64,000 nt of DNA from Streptomyces atratus (GTDB lineage: Bacteria > Actinomycetota > Actinomycetes > Streptomycetales > Streptomycetaceae), in assembly GCF_900119365.1 (NCBI RefSeq), contig NZ_FPJO01000014.1, positions 1 to 64,000 on the forward strand. Direction: 5' to 3'. Numbering within the stretch: position 1 is the stretch's first letter; the number at the start of each line of letters is the position of its first letter. Under the pieces are notes generated by a model. The model saw only the letters and a program-made list of their open reading frames with translations, did no database searches and had not been told where the DNA came from. Of this stretch, positions 27,266-36,941 are shown one piece after another. The position numbers and the translations under genes were made by a program.

Positions 27266-27334
27266 CTTACTTGACGCCCGGCTAGTAACTACACTGGGGA
27301 AAGTAGACCCCTAACTAGCCGGGCGTCAAGTAAG
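27266..27334. promoter_or_regulatory. mirrored 21-bp operator with divergent -35 boxes
   Basis: Positions 27266-27286 and 27314-27334 are perfect reverse complements over 21 bp, separated by 27 bases. Each arm contains TTGACG, which faces inward as a -35 on its own strand; on the minus strand TACTTT follows at 18 bases. Each arm is itself an imperfect palindrome (ACT at one end, AGT at the other, six of nine pairs matching). This fits two TetR sites, one per divergent promoter. Confidence 0.8.
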
Positions 27335-27355
27335 TTTCCAGCAAAGGAGAGCTTC

Positions 27356-27940
27356 ATGGGGAGCACGCCGCAGCAGCGCCGTGGCAACACGCGCCAGCGC
27401 ATTCAGGACGTCGCTCTGGAGCTCTTCGCCGAACAGGGCTACGAGAAGACCTCGCTCCGCGAGATCTCCGAGCGGCTGGATGTCACCAAGGCCGCGCTGT
27501 ACTACCACTTCAAGACCAAGGAAGACATCCTGGTCAGCATCTTCGACGACCTCAACCGCCCGGTCGAGGAACTGCTGGCCTGGGGCAAGGAGCAGCCGCG
27601 CACCCTGGAGACGAAGAAGGAGATCCTCAGCCGCTACAGCGAGGCCCTGACCGCCGCCGCCCCGCTGTTCCGCTTCATGCAGGAGAACCAGGCGGCCGTA
27701 CGGGATCTGAGCATCGGGGTGACCATCAAGGAGCGCGTCGTCGCCCTGGTCGACCTGCTCCAGGAGCCCGGCGCCTCACTGGCCGACCATGTGCGCTGCT
27801 CCACCGCGCTCTTCGCGACGCACGCGGGCATGTTCGCCCTCAAGGACCTCGAAGGCGACCCCGAGGAGAAGCGCAAGGCCGTCCTCGAAGTCGCCTTCGA
27901 ACTGGTCACCCGGGCCCACGGCCAGGAGTCCGCAAAGTAG
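27356..27940 (+). CDS. TetR-family repressor of MFS exporter
   Basis: The 194-residue regulator has a TetR helix-turn-helix at about 10-55, including LFAEQGYEKTSLREISERL and ALYYHFKTKEDIL. A helical effector domain follows. An AAAGGAGAG ribosome site precedes the ATG. It diverges from a DHA2 exporter and the shared spacer holds a strong duplicated operator. Repression of both genes, relieved by the exporter's substrate, is the expected circuit. The ligand is unknown. Confidence 0.92.
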   Translation: MGSTPQQRRGNTRQRIQDVALELFAEQGYEKTSLREISERLDVTKAALYYHFKTKEDILVSIFDDLNRPVEELLAWGKEQPRTLETKKEILSRYSEALTAAAPLFRFMQENQAAVRDLSIGVTIKERVVALVDLLQEPGASLADHVRCSTALFATHAGMFALKDLEGDPEEKRKAVLEVAFELVTRAHGQESAK

Positions 27941-27974
27941 CGGAGCCGTCCCGGTCGGAGCCGTCCCGGTCGGG

Positions 27975-28685
27975 TCAGACCGTGACGCCCTGCTTGTGCA
28001 GGAAGCCGACCGGGTTGACCGCAGAGCCGTAGTTGGCGGTGTGCCGGATCTCGAAGTGCAGGTGCGGGCCGCTGGAGTTTCCGGTGTTGCCGGAGAGCGC
28101 GATCTTCTCGCCCGTCCGCACGGTCTCACCGATCCGTACGTCGATCTCCGACAGGTGGGCGTACTGCGAGTACGTGCCGTTGGCGTGCTTGATCACGACG
28201 GCGTTGCCGTACGCGGGACCGTCTCCGCCGCCGTTGGGGCCGGCCTTCACGACGACGCCGGTGTGCGCGGCCTCGACCTTGGTGCCGACCGGCACGGCGA
28301 AGTCCTGGCCGGAGTGCTTGTGGGCCCAGCGGCTGCCGTCGTTGCCGAAGCTCGCGCTCAGCTCGTAGCGGCTCACCGGGGCCTCCCAGCCGTGGGCCTT
28401 CTTCAGCGCGGCCTTCTTCGCCGCGGCCGCCTTCTTGATCGCTGCCGCCTTCTTGGTCGCGGCCTTCTCGGCGGCCTTGCCCTGCGCGACCGCCTGCTGG
28501 GCGACCGATTCGGCCGCGCCGCTGTTGATCAGGTTCACGGAATCCGGGGCACCCGCCGAGCCGGCCGCGAACGCAGCGCCCACGCCGAGAACCATCGACG
28601 TCCCCAGGCCGGCTGCCACGACGGCGCCACGGACACGGGACAGGGAAGGGCGGCGGGAGTGCTGGAACGAAACGCGCTTCGACAT
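27975..28685 (-). CDS. secreted M23-family peptidoglycan endopeptidase
   Basis: This 236-residue protein has a signal peptide (basic start, hydrophobic core about 20-42, AFAAGS site). An Ala/Lys-rich helical region (about 60-100) precedes a C-terminal LytM/M23 domain with zinc ligands in HSGQDF and HLHFE. It should cut peptide cross-bridges in the cell wall. The ATG chosen has a GGAGG ribosome site; an upstream in-frame start would add 32 residues ahead of the signal. Many such Streptomyces genes are under c-di-AMP riboswitch control, but I could not make out that structure upstream. Confidence 0.9.
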   Translation of the reverse strand: MSKRVSFQHSRRPSLSRVRGAVVAAGLGTSMVLGVGAAFAAGSAGAPDSVNLINSGAAESVAQQAVAQGKAAEKAATKKAAAIKKAAAAKKAALKKAHGWEAPVSRYELSASFGNDGSRWAHKHSGQDFAVPVGTKVEAAHTGVVVKAGPNGGGDGPAYGNAVVIKHANGTYSQYAHLSEIDVRIGETVRTGEKIALSGNTGNSSGPHLHFEIRHTANYGSAVNPVGFLHKQGVTV

Positions 28686-29146
28686 AGGCGGAGAACCTCC
28701 GGAGATGACTGGACCCGGCGCTCCGGCCGGGCTGGCCATTCCTTGGTAACCCGCACTCCGGCGATTGCTCAAATACCCCATCTACGAACAAAAGCCGTAG
28801 CCGGAGCCCCGGGAATTCGCCGCCGCGGGTTTGAAACGAGCCACGCCCGCACCTGTCGAAACTCTGGTTCCGGACAGGTTTAACCCCAGCTCCAAACCGC
28901 TCGAAACGGACAGATCCCAGCGATTCGGGCTCCGGCCTCGCCGCCCCCGAATGCCCCCTCCACCGCAAGGCCGAAGGCCCCCGCAGCGATCACGGCACCC
29001 TCTCCTACCGCACCTAGTAGGCCCGGAACGGGCTGTGCGCCTTGTCACCGCCGACGGGCCCCAAGGCTGTCCGTTTCAGGACCTTCGGCCTGTGCGCCGA
29101 CTAGGCTGACGCGACGACCGCCAGCTCGACCCCGGGGGGACAGGCC
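28686..29146. other. non-coding stretch between M23 gene and trypco2 remnant
   Basis: This 461-base spacer is less GC-rich than its surroundings and shows no coding bias. It must hold the promoter and a 5' leader of the M23 gene on the minus strand. A TAGGCT -10-like hexamer at 29102-29107 points towards the decayed gene at 29147. I looked for the conserved elements of a ydaO/c-di-AMP riboswitch and did not find a convincing match. Confidence 0.5.
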
Positions 29147-29750
29147 ATGGCCAGCGACACCGGCGACATGGACGGCATCGAGCTCGCCGATGCCGTCGAG
29201 TCGATCCGCAACCAGCTCGTCGAAGCCGCGGGCGCGCCACCGGCCGCCCCGTGGCCTTCGAGGTCGGCGACATCCAGATGGAGTTCGCCCTCGAACTCCG
29301 CAAGGAGATCAAGGGCGGGAGCAAGGTCAAGGCCTGGGTGGTCGAGGCGGGCGCCGACGCCTCCCGCGCGACCGGCCGCACCCACAAGGTCGCCTTCACC
29401 CTGAAACCGCGCGACGCCACCCCGTACTGGTCAATGGCTTACTGGACCTGGAGCCCGGCCCCGGCGACACCGTCACCCGGGACGAGATCGTCGTCCTGGC
29501 CGCGCTCTGCGCGCAGCACGCGACCTGGCTGGACGAGACGACACGGGCCAGGGTCCGCACGGCCGTCGGGGCGCTGTTCCCGCCGAGGAACGACACGGAC
29601 GTACGGCTGCTCGCCCGCCTCGGCCCGGCCGCTCTGGACCATCTGCCCGACCCGGCACACGTACCCACCAAGGAACAGGCCCGCCCCTTCATCGACCTGA
29701 TCAACGAGATCGGCGGGGCGGAGGCCATGTCCAGCGGAACCCCTGTATGA
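29147..29750 (+). pseudogene. decayed trypco2-domain gene plus unrecognised fragment
   Basis: From the ATG at 29147, frame 1 encodes GIELADAVESIRNQLVEAAG. The matching continuation (RPVAFEVGDIQMEFALELRK, then VKAWVVEAGADASRATGRTH) is in another frame; one lost G near 29230 would restore it. Together these are a trypco2 (trypsin-co-occurring) domain. After about 29415 a third frame encodes VLVNGLLDLEPGPGDTVTRD and onward to GAEAMSSGTPV. I do not recognise this part; it has no start codon of its own and contains a rare TTA codon. Two frame changes show that the locus is broken. Confidence 0.72.
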
Positions 29751-29828
29751 CGGACCTTTCGCTCCTGGAGGACTGCGCCGAAGAGCTCAGGAACCACGGG
29801 CGGCGAGGGCCTCGACGTGGGCCGGTGA
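29747..29828 (+). pseudogene. internally deleted gene remnant after trypco2 locus
   Basis: An ATG overlapping the preceding stop (ATGA) opens the short sequence MTDLSLLEDCAEELRN. Shortly after, another frame reads TGGEGLDVGR and ends in TGA at 29826. This looks like the fused first and last few codons of a deleted gene that was once coupled to the gene upstream. The reading is tentative because so little remains. Confidence 0.4.
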
Positions 29829-29847
29829 CCACGGCACGCACGCCAGA

Positions 29848-29889
29848 GGGGCTGCCCCGGACCGTTTCGCACGGTTCCGGGACAGCCCC
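29848..29889. terminator. strong hairpin between trypco2 remnant and clpC
   Basis: GGGGCTG (29848-29854) pairs with CAGCCCC (29883-29889), and the inner part CCCCGGACCGT pairs with ACGGTTCCGGGA with one bulge. This gives a stem of about 17 bp with a five-base loop. It lies just past the clpC stop and probably ends the clpC transcript. Confidence 0.75.
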
Positions 29890-29921
29890 TTCTGCTTCTG
29901 CTCAGGCGCTCGGGGGCGTCC

Positions 29922-32450
<2,529 letters not shown>

Positions 32451-32878
32451 CGTTAATCGCTCCTCAGAGCGGTCAGGCAGTAAGGGGTCGGTCCCCTCCC
32501 TGTCCTTCCGCAGCTTAGTCCCGCAAGCGGGGACCGCTCATTCCAACTGCCGACACCGTCCTTGGCCTCCTGCCCCGAACGCCGACAACTTCTCCAACCC
32601 GATGGTGCGAGACGATGTTCCCGCAGGCCAGGCAGATACCCCTTTCGCCAGTACGCCGATGGCGAACGTGAGATGCCCGAACCTGCGTGTCGCCCCTCCC
32701 CACTAGGGATGTCTTACCCGCAATTACAGACAGTCCATGCGGCGCGCGCCGGTTCCCTCCGCTACGGGCGAACACATTCGCGCTCCCGAATGCGTCCCTA
32801 CGCCCCCATCGCGGACACATGACGCATCCGATCGCGGACTCTGCGTAACCCCGGAGGTCTCCGGGCCGTTCTTCCGGC
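32451..32878 (-). other. clpC upstream region
   Basis: This 428-base spacer between the divergent clpC and SCO3374-type genes has no convincing gene; open frames across it lack coding bias. It contains the clpC 5' region and the ClgR-like box at 32650-32667. I could not single out one -10/-35 pair for clpC. Confidence 0.6.
32650..32667 (-). promoter_or_regulatory. candidate ClgR operator upstream of clpC
   Basis: AGTACGCCGATGGCGAAC fits all fixed positions of the actinobacterial ClgR consensus as I remember it (CGCYNANRGCG flanked by W bases). It is embedded in a larger inverted repeat, TTCGCCA (32644-32650) and TGGCGAA (32660-32666). ClgR is known to activate clp genes in actinobacteria, and clpC begins 200 bp downstream. 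The consensus is from memory. Confidence 0.6.
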
Positions 32879-33484
32879 ATGGCCATCACCGTCCCGCCTC
32901 CTGCGCCGTCGGTCACCGGTGAGTACAAGAGCGGCGACTGTGCCCGGTGGGCGCAGTGGTACGAACGTGAGCTCGGCTGGGCGACGGCGGGCACCGCGCC
33001 GGTGCGCCTGCTGACCGGGGTGCGGTTCGACGTGCTCCAGGTCCCCGCGGCCGCCGGTCACGCGGCGCTGCGGCGGCTGGACCGCACCGGGCCCGTGGCG
33101 CTGTCGGGTGCGCGGATGAGCCTGCTGGTCGCGGTGGGGAGCGCCGAGGAGCTGCCCGGGCTGCTCGACTGGCTGGAGTGGGGAGGCGTTGCCCTCTCCC
33201 TGACCGCCATCGGCGCGGGCGGCCGGATCACCGCACCCGTGCCGCCCGGACGGATGGCGGGCCGGCCGGGGGCCGCCGCATGGCTGCGGCCCCCCGGGCC
33301 ACGACACGAGGAAGGGTCGGAACTCCCGGCCCTCGCCGGCCTCGGGAGCAGGGGTGGGGGTGCTCCCGATCTCGTACGGCTGGTGGACGCGGTGGCGACG
33401 GAATGCCACCGGGCCCGGTTGATGCGCGCCCGAACGGGGCTGTCGGCGGATGGGCCGACAGCTCAGCCGTTGGCCTTCTCGTAA
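32879..33484 (+). CDS. SCO3374-family protein, function unknown
   Basis: This 201-residue protein is found between clpC and lsr2 in Streptomyces. It contains GDCARWAQWYERELGW at the N-terminus and a VRFDVLQVP strand, which resembles the N-terminal bifunctional primase/polymerase-like fold of other Streptomyces proteins. That similarity is weak and no catalytic residues can be named. No ribosome site is obvious before the ATG. Its 3' end overlaps the 3' end of convergent lsr2 by 22 bp. Confidence 0.75.
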   Translation: MAITVPPPAPSVTGEYKSGDCARWAQWYERELGWATAGTAPVRLLTGVRFDVLQVPAAAGHAALRRLDRTGPVALSGARMSLLVAVGSAEELPGLLDWLEWGGVALSLTAIGAGGRITAPVPPGRMAGRPGAAAWLRPPGPRHEEGSELPALAGLGSRGGGAPDLVRLVDAVATECHRARLMRARTGLSADGPTAQPLAFS

Positions 33485-33798
33485 GCTTCGCGGATCTCCG
33501 CGGGAACACGGCCGCGGTCATTCACATTGTGGCCGTTCTCGCGGGCCCACTTACGGATCTCGGCGGTGTCCTTGTTGCCACCCGTAACGGCGCGACCCTT
33601 GCCACGGCCGGACGCCGCGCGGCCACCCGTACGCCGGCCACCCTTGGTGTACGGCTCAAGAAGACCACGGAGCTTGTCCGCGTTGCTCGTCGTGAGGTCA
33701 ATCTCGTACGTCTTGCCATCGAGAGCGAACGTGACCGTCTCGTCCGCCTCGCCGCCGTCGAGGTCATCGACAAGAAGGACCTGAACCTTCTGTGCCAC
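33463..33798 (-). CDS. lsr2: nucleoid-associated protein Lsr2
   Basis: Lsr2 is the H-NS-like xenogeneic silencer of actinobacteria, binding AT-rich DNA in the minor groove. The 111-residue protein has the N-terminal dimerisation domain (AQKVQVLLVDDLDGG onward), a Gly/Arg/Lys-rich linker and the C-terminal DNA-binding domain with the AT-hook-like RGRVP loop at about 95-99. The GTG start has an AAAGGGA ribosome site. A longer frame upstream gives no homology. It should matter for silencing acquired genes such as secondary-metabolite clusters. Confidence 0.96.
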   Translation of the reverse strand: MAQKVQVLLVDDLDGGEADETVTFALDGKTYEIDLTTSNADKLRGLLEPYTKGGRRTGGRAASGRGKGRAVTGGNKDTAEIRKWARENGHNVNDRGRVPAEIREAYEKANG

Positions 33799-33956
33799 TG
33801 GATTCCCTTTCATCGAAAATGCAGTACGCGGAAAGGAAACCGCTTTTCCCCGGAAAACACAAACCCCCGGGAGAGGTTCAGGATCACGGGAAGACGGGAA
33901 ACATGCGCGATTCGGACATAGGGGTTCCGGCTTCTTGTGGCGAGCACAGATGGCGG

Positions 33957-34514
33957 TCACAGATGCAGAAGCATCCGGCTGTTGCCCAAGGTGTTCGGCT
34001 TCACCCGTTCGAGACCCAGGAACTCCGCTACACCCTCGTCATAGGAACGCAGCAGCTCGCTGTAGACATCTCCGTCGACCGGCGTCTCTCCGATCTCCAC
34101 GAAGCCGTGCTTCGCGAAGAAGTCCACTTCGAAGGTGAGACAGAAAACCCGCCGCACGCCGAGCCAACGGGCGGTCTGCAACAACTTGTCCAGCACTTGG
34201 TGACCGACTCCGGCGCCCCTGATGCTGTGGTCGACGGCGAGAGTACGCACTTCGGCGAGGTCTTCCCACATCACGTGCAGTGCGCCGCAGCCGATGACCC
34301 GGGCGTCCTCGTCGCGTTCCGCGATCCAGAACTCCTGGATGTCCTCGTAAAGCGTCACGGTCGCTTTGTCGAGCAGGATGCCTTCACGTACGTACCCGTC
34401 GAGGAGACGGCGGACCGATGCCACATCGCTGGTCCTGGCACGTCGGACTGTGATGGCCGTGTTTATGGCCGGCGGTTCGGTACAGGAATCGGCGTACGGA
34501 AGCTCTGAGGACAT
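33957..34514 (-). CDS. argA: ArgA-type amino-acid N-acetyltransferase (GNAT)
   Basis: A single-domain GNAT enzyme of 185 residues, like the short actinobacterial N-acetylglutamate synthase that starts arginine synthesis. It has the TVRRARTSDVASVRRL start, VIGCGALHVMWEDLAEVRTLAV core, the acetyl-CoA loop RGAGVGHQVL and FCLTFEVDFFAKHGF. The motif set matches the M. tuberculosis-type enzyme. The ATG lies 6 nt after TAGCGT, supporting a leaderless mRNA. The gene symbol follows that homology; the activity on other amino acids is possible. Confidence 0.85.
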   Translation of the reverse strand: MSSELPYADSCTEPPAINTAITVRRARTSDVASVRRLLDGYVREGILLDKATVTLYEDIQEFWIAERDEDARVIGCGALHVMWEDLAEVRTLAVDHSIRGAGVGHQVLDKLLQTARWLGVRRVFCLTFEVDFFAKHGFVEIGETPVDGDVYSELLRSYDEGVAEFLGLERVKPNTLGNSRMLLHL

Positions 34515-34523
34515 ACCCCGACG

Positions 34524-35024
34524 CTATCGCCCGGCCTCCGGGGCCGCCCCATCGGCCGGATCCCCGGCCGCTTCTCCGGCCGCTTCTCCGGCCGGTTCAC
34601 CGGTGGTCGTCCCGGGCGGCTCACCGGCGGGTTCGCCGGACGGGGGCTCGGGGGTTACGGACAGGCCGGGCTGGACGATCCGCATGGCGTCCTGGAGGGC
34701 CTCGCGCTGCTCGGCGGACATCATGCCGAAGAAGGCGACAAGTGCGGCCGCGGGGTTGTCACTGCGCGACCATGCTTCGTTCATCAGTGCCGCCGAGTAG
34801 GCGGCGCGGGTGGAGACCGCCGTATATCTATATGCGCGACCGTCGACTTCCCTGCGCACCCAGCCCTTCTGATGGAGATTGTCCATTACCGTCATGACGG
34901 TGGTGTAGGCGATGGAGCGTTCCTGCTGAAGGTCCTCAAGGACTTCCCGCACGGTGACCGGACGGTTCCATTGCCAGACCCGTGTCATCACGGCGTCTTC
35001 CAGATCTCCCAATGGGCGGGGCAC
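34524..35024 (-). CDS. BlaI/MecI-family repressor with repetitive tail
   Basis: The 166-residue protein has the BlaI winged-helix (about 1-75: LGDLEDAVMTRVW, RSIAYTTVMTVMDNLHQKGWV) and a dimerisation helix region to about 118. A disordered tail of Gly-Glu/Asp-x-Ala repeats follows, encoded by 12-base tandem repeats. No BlaR/M56 protease gene is adjacent, so how it is inactivated is unclear. The GTG start is 6 nt from TAAAGT, and the CACTTTAGTG palindrome over that -10 suggests autoregulation. Confidence 0.87.
   Translation of the reverse strand: MPRPLGDLEDAVMTRVWQWNRPVTVREVLEDLQQERSIAYTTVMTVMDNLHQKGWVRREVDGRAYRYTAVSTRAAYSAALMNEAWSRSDNPAAALVAFFGMMSAEQREALQDAMRIVQPGLSVTPEPPSGEPAGEPPGTTTGEPAGEAAGEAAGDPADGAAPEAGR
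34552..34599. repeat. four 12-base tandem repeats in BlaI-type gene
   Basis: Four 12-base units occur: TCGGCCGGATCC, CCGGCCGCTTCT twice, and CCGGCCGGTTCA. They encode the GDPA, GEAA and GEPA repeats of the repressor's C-terminal tail. The two identical central units suggest recent duplication. Confidence 0.75.
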
Positions 35025-35039
35025 AATGTCACTTTAGTG
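35025..35039 (-). promoter_or_regulatory. BlaI-type gene promoter with palindrome
   Basis: TAAAGT (35036 to 35031) lies 6 nt before the GTG start. It is inside CACTTTAGTG (35030-35039), an inverted repeat of CACT and AGTG with a two-base centre. A repressor bound here would block its own promoter. Confidence 0.5.
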
Positions 35040-35083
35040 CCAGATGCCTGAAATGACCGGTTATTCGTGCGGCAAAGCGGCAA

Positions 35084-35118
35084 AAGGGCGCACGGCTCGG
35101 GATGAGCCGTGCGCCCTT
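35084..35118 (-). terminator. intrinsic terminator, small membrane protein gene
   Basis: AAGGGCGCACGGCTC (35084-35098) and GAGCCGTGCGCCCTT (35104-35118) form a perfect 15-bp stem with a five-base loop. On the minus strand a run of T follows, giving a classical intrinsic terminator 24 bases after the small gene at 35142. Confidence 0.85.
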
Positions 35119-35141
35119 CGCGTGCTGCGGGGCGGCGGGGG

Positions 35142-35321
35142 TCAGGCGCCGTCGGTCCGCGGGGCCTGCTGGACCGACTCGGCGCGGCCGATCGCCAGGT
35201 CCACGGCCGCGTCCTCCTTGGCCTTGTTGGGACCGCCCTGGCTCTTGACGATCGTCACGACGAGGCCGATGAAGAAGACGGCCATCACCACGGGGGGCAC
35301 GAGCGCGGATACATAGTCCAT
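35142..35321 (-). CDS. 59-residue single-span membrane protein
   Basis: A short gene encodes MDYVSALVPPVVMAVFFIGL at the N-terminus, a single membrane span (about 7-25), then a polar tail ending QQAPRTDGA with a KAKEDAAVDLAIGRAE helix. Coding bias is good across all 60 codons and a strong intrinsic terminator follows. Function is unknown. It sits between a BlaI-type repressor and a hypothetical gene in the same orientation. I see no ribosome site better than weak. Confidence 0.72.
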   Translation of the reverse strand: MDYVSALVPPVVMAVFFIGLVVTIVKSQGGPNKAKEDAAVDLAIGRAESVQQAPRTDGA

Positions 35322-35423
35322 GGCGTCCAGAGTAGCGAGGCCGGTACGGACTTCCGCGCCGCCCCTCCGCTGGGACCTTTCCGGCGGATCGGGGCCGGAC
35401 CGGCCTGATCCGAACGAGAGGCC

Positions 35424-36035
35424 CTAACCCGCGGCGCGCTGCTGCGGCGGCGGGACCGGGCGGCGGCGGGGCGGGAAGACCTCCGAGGGCTTCGGCGCCG
35501 GGCGACCGGGCACCCGGCCGGGCCGGGCGGGCTCCGCCGGGGCCTTGGGCCGTTCGGGTTCGGCTTCGGCGGCCCGGCCGCCGGGCAGGGCGAGGAGCCG
35601 GCTGCGCGGCGCGGGGGCCTTCGCCGATACGGCGCGCCCGGCGAGGCGGGCCCGCACCGACCGCTCCGCGAGCACCTGACAGCGCTCCAGGAGCGCCGCG
35701 GCCAGCGGTCTGTGGCGCAGGGCGCGCAGCGCGGCGAGGTCGTCGGGGCCGGGGTCGTATCCGCCCGCCAGGGCGTCCTGGAGCAGTTCCAGATAGCCGC
35801 TGACGGAGCCGGGGAGGGCATTGCGGTAGCGGACGAGGTCGGCGAGGAGGAACGTGCGCAGCCGTCCCGCCTCGCCGACCGCCTCGTCCACGGCGCTGGC
35901 CAGCCGCAGGCAGTCCTGGACGTCCTCGTCCGGCAGGGGCATGGGGTGAAGGGCGATGGCGAGGGCACGTCGGAGCACCCGCAGCTCGTCCGCGCTGAAC
36001 GCCATGCCGCCGCGTGATCCGTAAGGCGTGGGCAT
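35424..36035 (-). CDS. conserved hypothetical helical protein
   Basis: The 203-residue protein has a helical first half (DELRVLRRALAIALHPM, DVQDCLRLASAVDEAVGEAGRL) and a Pro/Arg-rich disordered tail from about 135. I do not recognise a named family. The ATG lies 6 nt after TATTGT on the minus strand in an unusually AT-rich patch, so a leaderless message is likely. An internal ATG at residue 11 is an alternative start. Confidence 0.72.
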   Translation of the reverse strand: MPTPYGSRGGMAFSADELRVLRRALAIALHPMPLPDEDVQDCLRLASAVDEAVGEAGRLRTFLLADLVRYRNALPGSVSGYLELLQDALAGGYDPGPDDLAALRALRHRPLAAALLERCQVLAERSVRARLAGRAVSAKAPAPRSRLLALPGGRAAEAEPERPKAPAEPARPGRVPGRPAPKPSEVFPPRRRPVPPPQQRAAG

Positions 36036-36143
36036 GACGCGACAATACGTGCTAAATGGACAAAATCGGCTTAACTGGCCGTCGCGGCGCGGCGGCGGGC
36101 CCGCTCCCCCGTGGGCCGTTCCCGCAGGTACACCGCCTGTCCA

Positions 36144-36941
36144 CTACAGCCGGGACACGTTCCGCTCGTAGACCAGGCGCAGGCCGATGAGGGTGAGCCA
36201 GGGCTCGTGCTCGTCGATGACGGAGGATTCGCCCAACACCATCGGCGCAAGGCCGCCCGTCGCGATGACGGTGACGTCGTCGGGGTCGGCCGCCAGCTCC
36301 TTCTTCATCCGCGCGACGACGCCGTCGACCTGGCCGGCGAAGCCGTAGATGATGCCCGACTGCATCGCCTCGACCGTGTTCTTGCCGATCACGCTGCGCG
36401 GCCGGGCCAGCTCGATCTTGCGGAGCTGGGCGCCCTTGACGCCGAGCGCCTCGACCGAGATCTCGATGCCGGGGGCGATGACACCGCCGGTGTACTCGCC
36501 CCGGGCGGACACCGCGTCGAAGGTGGTGGCCGTGCCGAAGTCGACGACGATCGCCGGACCGCCGTACAGGTCGGCGGCGGCGGCCGCGTTGATGATGCGG
36601 TCCGCGCCGACCTCCTTCGGGTTGTCCATCAGGATCGGCACGCCGGTCTTGATGCCCGGCTCGACCAGCACGGCGGGGACGTCGCCGTAGTAGCGGCGGG
36701 TCACCTCGCGCAGCTCGTGCAGGACGGCCGGGACCGTGGAGCAGATCGCGATGCCCTCGATGCCGTCGCCCAGCTCCATGCCGAGCAGCGGGTGCATGCC
36801 CATCAGGCCCTGGAGCAGCACGGCGAGCTCGTCGGCGGTGCGGCGGGCGTCGGTGGAGATCCGCCAGTGCTCGACGATCTCCTCGCCGTCGAACAGGCCG
36901 AGGACGGTGTGGGTGTTGCCGACGTCGATGGTGAGCAGCAT
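36144..36941 (-). CDS. coaX: type III pantothenate kinase
   Basis: CoaX phosphorylates pantothenate in the first step of coenzyme A synthesis. The 265-residue actin-fold enzyme has LTIDVGNTHTVLG at the N-terminus, the VGADRIINA region and the phosphate-2 motif VVDFGTATTFD near residue 133. Type III enzymes lack a P-loop and are not feedback-inhibited by CoA. The ATG overlaps the nadC stop by one base (TGATG), so it is coupled to the NAD genes. It ends the coaX-nadC-nadB-panC block. Confidence 0.95.
   Translation of the reverse strand: MLLTIDVGNTHTVLGLFDGEEIVEHWRISTDARRTADELAVLLQGLMGMHPLLGMELGDGIEGIAICSTVPAVLHELREVTRRYYGDVPAVLVEPGIKTGVPILMDNPKEVGADRIINAAAAADLYGGPAIVVDFGTATTFDAVSARGEYTGGVIAPGIEISVEALGVKGAQLRKIELARPRSVIGKNTVEAMQSGIIYGFAGQVDGVVARMKKELAADPDDVTVIATGGLAPMVLGESSVIDEHEPWLTLIGLRLVYERNVSRL

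Noticed and set aside
28686..29000. Possible ydaO/c-di-AMP riboswitch upstream of the M23 peptidase
   Set aside because: The context (M23 gene, disA in the window) invites it, but I could not find the conserved GGGG-AACC and GGGGTGAA type segments in the right order on the minus strand.
32515..32994. Minus-strand frame upstream of clpC encoding a Cys-containing peptide
   Set aside because: Poor coding bias, overlaps the ClgR-type box and the start of the SCO3374-type gene, and has no conserved pattern I know.
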